The translations under genes and the position numbers were made by a program. From Gammaproteobacteria bacterium (lineage in GTDB: Bacteria > Pseudomonadota > Gammaproteobacteria > Steroidobacterales > Woeseiaceae): a DNA stretch of 64,000 nucleotides. The notes beneath the pieces are model-generated. The model was not told the DNA's origin. It was given only the letters and a program-made list of their open reading frames with translations, and searched no databases. The DNA lies in assembly GCA_022600955.1 (NCBI GenBank), contig JAHZJK010000013.1, forward strand, positions 62,001 through 126,000. The letters run 5' to 3'. Shown piece after piece: positions 35,612 to 44,162 of the stretch (position 1 is the first letter of the stretch; each line of letters opens with the position of its first letter).

Positions 35612-36406
35612 TTATCGTATCGACCGACGTGCTTTCAAGAGCTCATAGGCGCCTCGAACTTCGCGCGTACGGCGCTCCGCTTCGGCGACGACTTCAGCAC
35701 TCGGATTACTCCCTGCAATCTTGTCCGGATGATTCCTGTTCATGAGCCGCCGGTATGATTTCTTGATTTCGTCGTTGCTCGCGTCGGCCTTTACGCTGAG
35801 CATGCGATACGCGGCGCTAATCCTTGCTGCATCTGCGTCACCCGCTGGCGAACGCTTAAAGCCTTTCTGGGCTCGAATCATTGCTTCAAGCTGCGCCAGT
35901 TCCACGCGGCCAATCTCAAGCTCCGTGCACACCTGCCAGATCAGCGCTCGTTCCTTGTTTTTCAGGCCTTCCTTCGCCAGCACCACTTCCAGCAGCAGGC
36001 GCACGAATGTCAGCCGTTGCGCCGCGCTGCGAGCTCCCACGCGCCGCACCTCGCGCATCTTTTGCCGCAGCGGAAATCCGGGCTGTTTGCCCTCTTCGAA
36101 CCAGGCAATCGCGCGCCGCACCTGCGATGGATTGAGGCCAAGCTGGTGCATTACGAGTCGCGATGCGCGTATCTCATCCTCACTGACCCGACCGTCTACT
36201 TTGGCGAGGTGTCCGATAACCTGAAACAGGGCGCGCACGAAGTCGTCCGAAACCCGCCCGATATTGGCGCTCTGTTTTTCGAACGCGTGGTAGCGGCTCG
36301 CGAAACCTTTATCAAACTGATGTCCGATAAACAGCCCGGCAAGAACGAACCAGGGTTTCAGCGTTGCTAGGCCCAGAGCGGTGCCTATGATTTTTCCCCA
36401 GTACAA
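35612..36406 (-). CDS. DjlA-like membrane J-domain protein
   Basis: 264 residues beginning at TTG 36406 (YWGKIIGTALGLATLKPWFV). One N-terminal hydrophobic segment (about 5-25), then a TerB-like helical domain (VIGHLAKVDGRVSEDEIRAS, about 60-165), and a C-terminal J domain (RMLSVKADASNDEIKKSYRR, then LMNRNHPDKIAG with the essential HPD). This is the DjlA layout: an inner membrane cochaperone that stimulates DnaK. The family TTG start is a little unusual but no ATG exists nearby. Confidence 0.9.
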   Translation of the reverse strand: MYWGKIIGTALGLATLKPWFVLAGLFIGHQFDKGFASRYHAFEKQSANIGRVSDDFVRALFQVIGHLAKVDGRVSEDEIRASRLVMHQLGLNPSQVRRAIAWFEEGKQPGFPLRQKMREVRRVGARSAAQRLTFVRLLLEVVLAKEGLKNKERALIWQVCTELEIGRVELAQLEAMIRAQKGFKRSPAGDADAARISAAYRMLSVKADASNDEIKKSYRRLMNRNHPDKIAGSNPSAEVVAEAERRTREVRGAYELLKARRSIR

Positions 36407-36493
36407 TCGAGATTCCAGCCATCGGGGTTAGAAGAGTTTGCAATGTTAGCACGCAGGCTTGCCTGTCCTGCCCGGAACGGCGATCATCGCAGC

Positions 36494-37381
36494 ATGAATA
36501 AAGAGCCACTCTTCGAAACCGCCATTCCTGACCTGCCGCTCATAGGTCGAGGCAAGGTCCGCGATATATACAGTGTGGACGACCAGCACCTGTTAATCGT
36601 GACGACCGACAGATTGTCTGCGTATGACGTCGTGTTGCCGGACCCCGTGCCAGGCAAAGGCGAGGTTCTGACGAAGATCTCCTTGTTCTGGTTCAGAATG
36701 ATGGCGGACATTATCGACAACCAGTTAACCGATCTGAGCGTCGACGACGTCGTCAAAGATACGGAAATTTGTGAGCGTATACGCAAGCAGTCGCTGGTGG
36801 TTCGTCGTCTTAAGCCATTGCCAATTGAAGCTGTAGTGCGCGGCTATCTGATCGGCTCCGGGTGGCGCGACTATCAAGACACGGGAAGCGTCTGTGGCAT
36901 CGACCTCCCAGACGGTCTTCAGCAAGCGGACAAATTGCCGGAAACGCTGTTTACACCCGCAAGCAAGGCCGAGGCAGGCGATCACGATGAAAATATCAGC
37001 TTTGAACAGGTAGTCGAACTGCTCGGTGAAAAACTCGCCAATCGGGTACGCGACATCAGCATCGCGATCTATGAGCGCGCTGCAGCATATGCACTGCAAC
37101 GCGGCATGATTATCGCCGACACCAAATTCGAATTCGGCCTTGATGACGAAGGCAAGCTGTACATAATCGACGAGGCACTGACGCCCGACTCATCTCGCTT
37201 TTGGCCGGTCGACGAATACCAGGTCGGCACGAGCCCGCCAAGCTTCGACAAGCAGTACGTGCGCGATTACCTGGACACACTTGACTGGGACCATACCGCG
37301 CCCGGACCTGACCTGCCGGAGAATGTCTTGCGGCACACCTCCGAGAAGTATCAGGAAGCGTATCTCCGTATGACCCGCTGA
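36494..37381 (+). CDS. purC: SAICAR synthetase (longer, Ade1-like type)
   Basis: 295 residues from ATG 36494 (NKEPLFETAIPDLPLIGRGK). Signatures: GRGKVRDIYSVDDQHLLIVT, VRGYLIGSGWRDYQDTG, DTKFEFGLDDEGKLYIIDEA and LTPDSSRFWPVDEYQ. At about 295 residues it belongs to the longer form common in yeast and some bacteria rather than the 237-residue E. coli type. It makes SAICAR in purine synthesis; purE and purK are 4 kb away. Its TGA abuts the convergent BtuF-like stop directly. Confidence 0.95.
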   Translation: MNKEPLFETAIPDLPLIGRGKVRDIYSVDDQHLLIVTTDRLSAYDVVLPDPVPGKGEVLTKISLFWFRMMADIIDNQLTDLSVDDVVKDTEICERIRKQSLVVRRLKPLPIEAVVRGYLIGSGWRDYQDTGSVCGIDLPDGLQQADKLPETLFTPASKAEAGDHDENISFEQVVELLGEKLANRVRDISIAIYERAAAYALQRGMIIADTKFEFGLDDEGKLYIIDEALTPDSSRFWPVDEYQVGTSPPSFDKQYVRDYLDTLDWDHTAPGPDLPENVLRHTSEKYQEAYLRMTR

Positions 37382-38209
37382 TTACTTTTGCCAGTTCGCA
37401 ATAATCTGTCGAATTTCGGCAACACCCACTGACAACGCCGCTGGACCTGGCTGCAGAATGACTGCGGACTTGATTTCAAATATCTGCTCATCACGAACGG
37501 CGGGGATCGCGTGCCAGCCAGGCCGTGCGGCAACACGCTCCGGCCGAAACTTTTTGCCACACCAGCTACCGATGATGATGTCCGGCGCGCGACGTATCAC
37601 CTCATCGTTATCCGCAATAATTCGATTCTTGCCCAGTGATTCCTTTGCCAGCTCGGGAAAGCAGTCATCGCCACCGGCGATCCCGATCAGCTCCGACACC
37701 CAGCGAATGCCGCTGATCAATGGCTCGTCCCACTCCTCGAAAAACACCTTTGGCCTCTGCGCGTCACTCGCAGCCGCCGCGGTGATTGCGTTGGTTTCCT
37801 CTTGTAGTCGGGCAGCGAGTTGTTGCGCCTTGTCCTGACAACCAATCAATGCGCCAACGGTTCGAATCATCTTCAGGATGCCTTCCACAGAACGATGATT
37901 GAACACATAGACATCGATTCCGTGCCGTATCAGCTCTGCCGCAATATCCGCCTGCAGATCGGAGAAACCCAGTACCAGGTCCGGCTCGAGCGCCAGAATC
38001 TTGCCGATTTTTGCACTCGTAAAAGCGGAGACCTTCGGTTTTTCCTTGCGAGCCTCGGGAGGTCGCACAGTAAACCCGGATATACCCACGATCCGGTCTT
38101 GCTCACCGAGCAGATACAGAGTTTCGGTCGTCTCTTCGGTCATGCAGACAATTCTCTCGGCATAGCCGCTCACGTTTTTCAAACCTGGGTCCCAAAGTGC
38201 GTCGGACAT
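37382..38209 (-). CDS. BtuF-like substrate-binding protein without signal peptide
   Basis: 275 residues of the type III periplasmic binding fold (ERIVCMTEETTETLYLLGEQ, DRIVGISGFTVRPPEA, ILALEPDLVLGFSDLQADIA, GIRWVSELIGIAGGDDCFPE). These are found with cobalamin or siderophore ABC transporters, but this protein has no signal sequence or lipobox and no permease or ATPase gene nearby. Such orphan cytosolic homologues are common in proteobacteria and of unclear role. ATG 38209, divergent from yihY. Confidence 0.83.
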   Translation of the reverse strand: MSDALWDPGLKNVSGYAERIVCMTEETTETLYLLGEQDRIVGISGFTVRPPEARKEKPKVSAFTSAKIGKILALEPDLVLGFSDLQADIAAELIRHGIDVYVFNHRSVEGILKMIRTVGALIGCQDKAQQLAARLQEETNAITAAAASDAQRPKVFFEEWDEPLISGIRWVSELIGIAGGDDCFPELAKESLGKNRIIADNDEVIRRAPDIIIGSWCGKKFRPERVAARPGWHAIPAVRDEQIFEIKSAVILQPGPAALSVGVAEIRQIIANWQK

Positions 38210-38215
38210 TCATTG

Positions 38216-38221
38216 TACAAT
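38216..38221 (+). promoter_or_regulatory. Possible -10 of yihY inside a 12-bp palindrome
   Basis: TACAAT, part of the perfect palindrome CATTGTACAATG (38211-38222), ends six bases before the yihY ATG at 38228, so the message may be leaderless. The palindrome could also bind a regulator of the divergent pair. Confidence 0.35.
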
Positions 38222-38227
38222 GCCGGG

Positions 38228-39544
38228 ATGCTTACGCGATTCACAAACTGGCTGGATAATCTCGTCTGGGGCGACCTCCTGCAGCAATACGGAATTCCAG
38301 GGCGCTTTCTTGTGGGCGTATTACGCAACCTCTGGGCAGTACTGCGTGACCTGTTTTCCGGTCAGCTATCGCTGCGAGCAATGAGCCTGGTCTATACAAC
38401 CTTGCTGTCAATCGTACCGTTGATCGCCGTCAGCTTTTCGGCACTCAAGGCATTCGGCGTCCTTGAGGATATCGAGCCTCTCCTCTATGGATTTCTCGAG
38501 CCGCTTGGCCCCAAGGGTATCGAGATAACCGACTACATCATCAACCTCGTCAACAACGTCAACAGCAACGTGCTCGGCAGCATCGGCTTTATCTTTTTTC
38601 TGTACAACGCGATATCGATGGTGCAAAAAATCGAGGAGTCGTTTAACTACGTTTGGTATGTCAGCAAATCGCGGAGCTTCGCTACTCGCCTGGTCGAGTA
38701 CAGCACAGTGCTCATCGTTGGCGCGATCGCAGTCGGCCTGTCAGTCAAAGCACTGGTAGAATTCAGCAAGGAAAAATTGGTTCTGGAGATGCAGGAAAAC
38801 GTGGTGCTTGCGCCGGTTTTCACTCTCACCGACAGCCTGATGCCTTACTTCATCACAATCGGCATCTTCACGGTCCTGTACAAGTTCATGCCCAACACGA
38901 GAGTACGTTTTCGGTCAGCGATCGTCGGCGGCATTGCGGGCGGCGTCATCTGGGCGACAACTGCAACGGTATTCGCGTCATTTATCGCAACCTCGTCAAA
39001 TCGACAAGCGATCTATGCGAGTCTTGCGGTCGCCATTTCCGCACTGATCTGGCTGTATTTGAACTGGCTTATTCTGCTTATCGGCTCACAGGTCGCGTTT
39101 TACTTTCAGAATCCTGCGTACCTGCGTATTGGCCGACGGGAGCCGCGACTGTCTAATGCGATGCGTGAGCGAATTGCGCTGAACATCATGTACCTCGTTG
39201 GCAAGGAACACCGCAACCCTGTTATCGGCATCGACCTGCGCAGCCTCGGCAGAAGTATGCGTATCCCAACAATCACGCTGGCGCCAATCGCACTGGGGCT
39301 GGAAGCCAATGGCCTCCTGACAAATGATGAGAAAGAACGGATGTTGCCAGGCAAAGAGATGTCGCGCATCAAGCTCGCCGACATCCTTTCCACGGTACGC
39401 AAAGACGGCGAGACCGGCTCGCACCGGCAACCTAGCTGGGACGACGCCGTCGATCGATTGGGCAGCACACTGGATGGCGTGATCGATCGCGAAATTGGCG
39501 AGCGAACACTCGCAGACTTACTGGATGAAGACGCTAGCGGCTAA
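38228..39544 (+). CDS. YihY/BrkB-family inner membrane protein
   Basis: 438 residues from ATG 38228; a much longer frame from 37820 only runs antisense to the BtuF-like gene. Six or so membrane helices, with family segments LSLRAMSLVYTTLLSIVPLI and SFNYVWYVSKSRSF, cover about residues 40-290. A cytoplasmic C-terminal extension of about 140 residues looks like a winged-helix domain (IALNIMYLVGKEHRNPVIGI). E. coli YihY lacks it. Despite the old name RNase BN, this family is not a nuclease; function unknown. Its TAA overlaps the convergent pmbA stop. Confidence 0.88.
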   Translation: MLTRFTNWLDNLVWGDLLQQYGIPGRFLVGVLRNLWAVLRDLFSGQLSLRAMSLVYTTLLSIVPLIAVSFSALKAFGVLEDIEPLLYGFLEPLGPKGIEITDYIINLVNNVNSNVLGSIGFIFFLYNAISMVQKIEESFNYVWYVSKSRSFATRLVEYSTVLIVGAIAVGLSVKALVEFSKEKLVLEMQENVVLAPVFTLTDSLMPYFITIGIFTVLYKFMPNTRVRFRSAIVGGIAGGVIWATTATVFASFIATSSNRQAIYASLAVAISALIWLYLNWLILLIGSQVAFYFQNPAYLRIGRREPRLSNAMRERIALNIMYLVGKEHRNPVIGIDLRSLGRSMRIPTITLAPIALGLEANGLLTNDEKERMLPGKEMSRIKLADILSTVRKDGETGSHRQPSWDDAVDRLGSTLDGVIDREIGERTLADLLDEDASG

Positions 39545-40887
39545 GCGCCTGCAATCGTCATTTCCTCGACGAGCAATGAGCCACAGCGAATACCGCTGCG
39601 CAGATCCTGATCGTTGCCGACCACGGCGATACGTTTGTACAGATCGCGCAGATTTCCGGCGATCGTGACCTCGTGGACGGCATGTTGTATCTCACCATTT
39701 TCAACCCAATGCCCGACGGCGCCGCGTGAATAGTCACCTGTCACGGGATTGACGCCCTGCCCGATCAGCTCTTCAACGACTAAGCCTGTACCCATCTCGG
39801 CGAGCAGCGCCGCATGGTCCTTGTCACTGCCGGGTATTAGCAGGTTTTGCGCGCCACCTGCATTGGCGGTGGACTGCAATCCCAGACGCCGAGCCGAATA
39901 GCTACCGAGCACATAGCCCTGCAGCACGCCATCTTCAACAATGTCTCTGTCATAGGTTGCGACACCTTCTGCGTCGTAGGCTCGACTGGCGACGGCCTGT
40001 GGCAGATGTGGCCGCTCCTGCACCTGTATGAACTCGGGGAAGATCGTCTCTCCCACTGCATCCAGCAAGAACGAAGAACGGCGGTACTGCGATCCGCCGG
40101 AAATCGCGCCAATTGCATGGCCGAAGAAACCGCGTGCCAGCTCAGGGATGTAGAGAACCGGCGCGTTGGTCGTCTTGATTTTCAGCGCACCAAGCCGCTT
40201 GACCGTTTTTCTGGCCGCCCTCTCGCCAACGCTAACGGCGCTGTCAAGCTCACCCGGTAATCGTGATGACGTGTAGTGATAGTCGCGTTGCATCGTCCCG
40301 CCTGCTTCGGCCAGGACCACGCAGGTAATACTGTGGCTCGTGCGCGAGTAGCTGCCGATAAACCCGTGCGTATTACCATACGCGCGTGATCCCCGATTAG
40401 TGCCTACTGTTGCACCTTCAGAGTTATTGATACGCGCGTCGTATGCGAGCGCAGCTGCTTCACATTCGATAGCAAGTTGTATCGCTCGCTGCGGCTCAAT
40501 GTCCCAGCGGTGATCCAGATCGAGATCCAGTGTCTCCGTCGCCATTAGTTCTGCATCGGCAAGACCCGAATGCGGGTCCTTCGCCGTCAGGCTCGCGAAT
40601 GAACACGCCTTTGCCACCGCCTCGCGAATAGCTTCCGGCGAGATGTCGGACGTGCTGGCGTTGCCTTTGCAGGCATCCTTGTACACCGTGATACCGAGAC
40701 CGCGGTCATTCGTGAATTCGAGATTCTCTACATCGCCAAGCCGCGCGGTTGCCGACAGGCCTGTATCCTGACTGGCCGCAACTTCGGCCTGATCGACACC
40801 CAGTCTGCGCGCCTCATCCAGCGCCATGCTGACAAGATTCTCAAGCTCAACCTCGCCGAGCGACTCGCGCTTTGCTACTTCTGCCAT
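39541..40887 (-). CDS. pmbA: Metalloprotease subunit PmbA (TldE)
   Basis: 448 residues. TldE signatures: GLGITVYKDACKGNASTSDI near the start and YIPELARGFFGHAIGAISGG, where TldD has the zinc-binding HExxxH; TldE lacks it and is the non-catalytic partner. C-terminal VTGDYSRGAVGHWVENGEIQ is typical. TldD and TldE together form a heterodimeric protease that processes modified peptides; tldD is at 46435. Divergent from the yjgA fragment. Confidence 0.95.
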   Translation of the reverse strand: MAEVAKRESLGEVELENLVSMALDEARRLGVDQAEVAASQDTGLSATARLGDVENLEFTNDRGLGITVYKDACKGNASTSDISPEAIREAVAKACSFASLTAKDPHSGLADAELMATETLDLDLDHRWDIEPQRAIQLAIECEAAALAYDARINNSEGATVGTNRGSRAYGNTHGFIGSYSRTSHSITCVVLAEAGGTMQRDYHYTSSRLPGELDSAVSVGERAARKTVKRLGALKIKTTNAPVLYIPELARGFFGHAIGAISGGSQYRRSSFLLDAVGETIFPEFIQVQERPHLPQAVASRAYDAEGVATYDRDIVEDGVLQGYVLGSYSARRLGLQSTANAGGAQNLLIPGSDKDHAALLAEMGTGLVVEELIGQGVNPVTGDYSRGAVGHWVENGEIQHAVHEVTIAGNLRDLYKRIAVVGNDQDLRSGIRCGSLLVEEMTIAGA

Positions 40888-40961
40888 AGTTGGAACATCC
40901 TTTACGCATGTTAGACTGCCGCCGCGGATCAGCGACCCACCGCGGGGAGTACTTTAAACCA

Positions 40962-41222
40962 GTGACAGAATTAAAGCCCAGCAAAAGCGCAAGAAAGCGA
41001 GAGTATCTCGCGGTGCAGGCGCTTGGTGAAGAACTCATCACCCTGAAGCAGAGTGACCTGGAGGGCCTGTCGCTCGATGAGGACTTGCTCGAGGCGGTAC
41101 TCGAAGCTCGCCAGATCAAAGCGCATGGCGCATTACGGCGCCAAAAGCAGTACATTGGAAAACTGATGCGGCACGTTGACCCCGAACCCATTCGGGCAGC
41201 GCTTGCTACATTGCGTCGTTAG
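40962..41222 (+). CDS. Half-length YjgA/DarP-like protein
   Basis: 86 residues from the GTG at 40962 ([20 protein letters not shown]), which matches the N terminus of full YjgA proteins; GGGGAG lies upstream. Sequence continues [20 protein letters not shown] to [15 protein letters not shown], the first helical half of YjgA (about 180 residues in E. coli, a ribosome 50S maturation factor), and stops there. The C-terminal half is absent and purE starts 19 bases on. The pmbA-yjgA neighbourhood is the normal one. An ATG at 40908 is possible but its leader is unlike the family. Confidence 0.75.
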   Translation: MTELKPSKSARKREYLAVQALGEELITLKQSDLEGLSLDEDLLEAVLEARQIKAHGALRRQKQYIGKLMRHVDPEPIRAALATLRR

Positions 41223-41241
41223 CAGCACAAGTGATTCTGAA

Positions 41242-41730
41242 ATGACAATTGATGTCGGCATAATTATGGGCTCCCGGTCCGACTGGGAGACGATGCAGCA
41301 CGCTTGCGAGACACTGGATTCGCTTGGCGTCAGTTACGAGGCGAAGGTGGTGTCGGCTCACCGGACACCGGATCTTTTGTTCGAGTACGCCGAAACGGCG
41401 GCAGACCGCGGACTGAAAGTTATCATCGCGGGCGCCGGTGGCGCAGCTCACTTACCGGGCATGGCCGCGGCGAAGACCCGAGTACCCGTGCTCGGTGTGC
41501 CAGTGCAGTCAAAAGCATTGAGCGGCATGGACTCGCTGTTGTCTATCGCGCAAATGCCGGCAGGCATTCCGGTCGGCTGTATGGCGATCGGCCGGGCAGG
41601 TGCCGTCAACGCGGCACTCCTCGCAGCTGCGATGCTTGCGAACACAAACGCCAGTATCGCAACCGCGCTTGACACATTCCGCCAGCAACAGACTGACATA
41701 GTCCTCGCGGACAGCGACCCCAGCCAGTAA
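41242..41730 (+). CDS. purE: N5-carboxyaminoimidazole ribonucleotide mutase
   Basis: 162 residues from ATG 41242; the longer frame from 41176 is out of family. [38 protein letters not shown] and [18 protein letters not shown] are the class I PurE active-site segments (Ser-Asp and His). Catalyses the N5-CAIR to CAIR step. Paired with purK, four bases on. Confidence 0.97.
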   Translation: MTIDVGIIMGSRSDWETMQHACETLDSLGVSYEAKVVSAHRTPDLLFEYAETAADRGLKVIIAGAGGAAHLPGMAAAKTRVPVLGVPVQSKALSGMDSLLSIAQMPAGIPVGCMAIGRAGAVNAALLAAAMLANTNASIATALDTFRQQQTDIVLADSDPSQ

Positions 41731-41734
41731 CGAC

Positions 41735-42811
41735 ATGCGTATCGGAATTATCGGCGCCGGGCAGCTCGGCCAGATGCTGGGATTCGCGGCTCGCGACCTG
41801 GGTGTGCATTGCACGTTCGTCGATCCTGCGAGCAATCCTCCGGCAGCAGTTTGCGGCGATGTCATGCAAAGCGCTTTCGATGATCCAGAGGCACTCACGC
41901 AGCTGGCTGCAGACAGCGATGTAATCACCTACGAATTCGAGAACGTGCCCGTGGAGGCTCTGCAACTGATTGGCGCTGAAACACCGGTTTACCCGCCAGC
42001 TGCGGCACTGCAGCAAGCACAGGACAGACTGACGGAAAAGCGCTTGTTTGAATCTCTCGATATTCCACTACCGGGCTACCACGCTGTCGACAGTCGTGAC
42101 GATTTGCAGGCAGCGGCCGAGTCTCTCGGTCTGCCGATGGTCATCAAGACTCGGCGTTTCGGCTATGACGGCAAGGGTCAGTTCGTAGTGCGACACACTG
42201 CAGACCTTGACGCCGCCTGGGAAACGCTTGGTACCCATCCCCTGATTGCAGAACAATGGGTCGAGTTTGATTATGAAGTTTCATGTATCGGTGCGCGCAA
42301 CGTCGACGGCGATATCGTCATCTATCCGCTCGGACGTAATGAGCACAGGGATGGCATATTGCGCACCTCGATAACGCCGCTGAATCAACCGCAACTCGTA
42401 GCGACCGCATCTGACTATGTCGAGCGCATGCTCGAGCATCTGCAATACGTGGGCGTCCTGGCACTGGAGCTTTTCGTCGTTGCGGATCGGCTTCTCGCAA
42501 ACGAATTCGCACCACGCGTGCACAATTCAGGGCACTGGTCGATCGAAGGGTCCGAGACCAGCCAGTTCGAAAACCACCTGCGCGCTATCCTGAACATGCC
42601 TCTTGGGCCCACAACCAGCCGCGGCCACGCGGGTATGATCAACCTGATTGGCGAGATACCGGCCGCCACGCGAAGACTCGATATTGGCGCACTGCACGAC
42701 TATGGCAAAGCGCCGCGGCCAGGTCGAAAACTCGGCCATGTCACGGTGACAGCGGATTTGGCGGAACGCCGCGACGAACTTGTCGGGATTATTGACAAAA
42801 CTGTGACGTAA
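41735..42811 (+). CDS. purK: N5-carboxyaminoimidazole ribonucleotide synthase
   Basis: 358 residues. ATP-grasp protein: IGIIGAGQLGQMLGFAARDL at the start, MVIKTRRFGYDGKGQFVV for ATP binding, and EFAPRVHNSGHWSIEGSETS, a PurK hallmark. It uses ATP and bicarbonate to make N5-CAIR for PurE. Starts four bases after purE. Confidence 0.97.
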   Translation: MRIGIIGAGQLGQMLGFAARDLGVHCTFVDPASNPPAAVCGDVMQSAFDDPEALTQLAADSDVITYEFENVPVEALQLIGAETPVYPPAAALQQAQDRLTEKRLFESLDIPLPGYHAVDSRDDLQAAAESLGLPMVIKTRRFGYDGKGQFVVRHTADLDAAWETLGTHPLIAEQWVEFDYEVSCIGARNVDGDIVIYPLGRNEHRDGILRTSITPLNQPQLVATASDYVERMLEHLQYVGVLALELFVVADRLLANEFAPRVHNSGHWSIEGSETSQFENHLRAILNMPLGPTTSRGHAGMINLIGEIPAATRRLDIGALHDYGKAPRPGRKLGHVTVTADLAERRDELVGIIDKTVT

Positions 42812-42878
42812 TCCACCCAGCTGTGTGAGAACACGGCATAGCCCGAACAGTCCAAAAACAGGTAAACTCTTTACGAAG

Positions 42879-44162
42879 ATGTCTTACCTCGAACACTACA
42901 AGCTTTCGGAGCAGCCGTTTCGGCTAACGCCCGACCCTGAGTTCCTTTATTGGAGCAAGCAGCATGCGCGCGCGAAAGCCTATATGGAATCGACCATCTG
43001 GCTGGCAGACGGCTTTGTTGTCATTACCGGTGAGATCGGCTCGGGCAAAACGACGTTGCTGCAGTCGTTCTTGTCGGAACTCGACGAAGATGTGGTTTAT
43101 GCGGTGGTTTCCCAGACTCAGCTCACTGCAACCCAGTTTCTGCAAGCGGTTCTGACCGAGTTCGGCTTCAAACCATTCAACAAGCGCAAGGTTGAATTGC
43201 TCGACATGCTCAACATGTTCCTCATCGAGCAATACTCCAACGGCAAGAAAGTCGTCTTGATCGTTGACGAGGCGCAGAACCTGTCGCCGAAAGTCCTGGA
43301 AGAGATTCGGATGATCTCTGGCATAGAAACGCACAAGGAAAAAGTGCTGCGTATCATTCTGGCCGGGCAGCCTGAGCTCAAGGATACGCTGGACTCACCG
43401 AGTCTGAAGCAGCTGGTGCAACGTGTCCGCCTGAGGTTTCATATTGGACCGCTCGACCGCCGTGAGATGCGCGAGTACATCGAACGCCGACTCGCCGTTG
43501 CGGGCAGAGAATCAGCTGACCTGTTCGCCGATGACACATTTGACGTGATCTACCGATTTTCCGGTGGCGTGCCTCGCCTGATCAACACACTTTGCGACAC
43601 AGCGCTGTTGTGCGCGTTTGCCGACAGCAAAGACGTCGTCGAGGCAGTAGATGTTATTTCCGCCGCCGAGGAACTTAATTGGCAGGAGCACGAGAGCAAC
43701 ACCGGAATCTATGATCAGCTCCGGCAGCTCGAAACAGACCGCAGTAGTGCGACGGACTCGGCCGTAACTGAAATTGTCGTACGTAAGGACGGTGAGGTTA
43801 CCGATGTCCTGTCGTTCCCGCTGGGTCGCGTCATTGTCGGCCGCTCACCCGATAACGAGATATACATCAAGAGCAAGTTTGTTAGCCGACATCATGCGCA
43901 ACTCGTCAGCGACGAGACCGGCTGTGTTATTGAAGACCTGAACAGTACCAATGGCGTATTTCTGGGCGAGAAACAAGTCAAGAAGTACCGCCTTCGAGAC
44001 GGTGATACGGTGTCGCTCGGTGTACACGAGCTTGTGTATAAGGACCTGCGGGAAGCCCACGACGCAGGTGACGGCAATAGTGGCGATGCGACAAACGATC
44101 ACGAAGACGATCGTAACGACAATCGTGACTGCGATCAGGATTCAGCGGTCAACGAACAGTAA
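42879..44162 (+). CDS. ExeA-like AAA ATPase fused to an FHA domain
   Basis: 427 residues from ATG 42879 (SYLEHYKLSEQPFRLTPDPE). Residues 1-270 are the AAA_22/ExeA-type ATPase: Walker A ITGEIGSGKTTLL, Walker B KVVLIVDEAQNLS, and GGVPRLINTLCDTALLCAFA as sensor. Residues 300-395 form an FHA domain (GRVIVGRSPDNEIYI, SRHHAQLVSD, NSTNGVFLG), which would bind phosphothreonine. A 35-residue acidic tail (GDGNSGDATNDHEDD) ends it. ExeA relatives help build type II secretion pores or other envelope machines; the usual gspB-like partner and peptidoglycan-binding domain are missing here. Confidence 0.87.
   Translation: MSYLEHYKLSEQPFRLTPDPEFLYWSKQHARAKAYMESTIWLADGFVVITGEIGSGKTTLLQSFLSELDEDVVYAVVSQTQLTATQFLQAVLTEFGFKPFNKRKVELLDMLNMFLIEQYSNGKKVVLIVDEAQNLSPKVLEEIRMISGIETHKEKVLRIILAGQPELKDTLDSPSLKQLVQRVRLRFHIGPLDRREMREYIERRLAVAGRESADLFADDTFDVIYRFSGGVPRLINTLCDTALLCAFADSKDVVEAVDVISAAEELNWQEHESNTGIYDQLRQLETDRSSATDSAVTEIVVRKDGEVTDVLSFPLGRVIVGRSPDNEIYIKSKFVSRHHAQLVSDETGCVIEDLNSTNGVFLGEKQVKKYRLRDGDTVSLGVHELVYKDLREAHDAGDGNSGDATNDHEDDRNDNRDCDQDSAVNEQ

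Noticed and set aside
37820..38227. Long N-terminal extension of YihY
   Set aside because: Runs antisense to the BtuF-like gene; the family begins near 38228.
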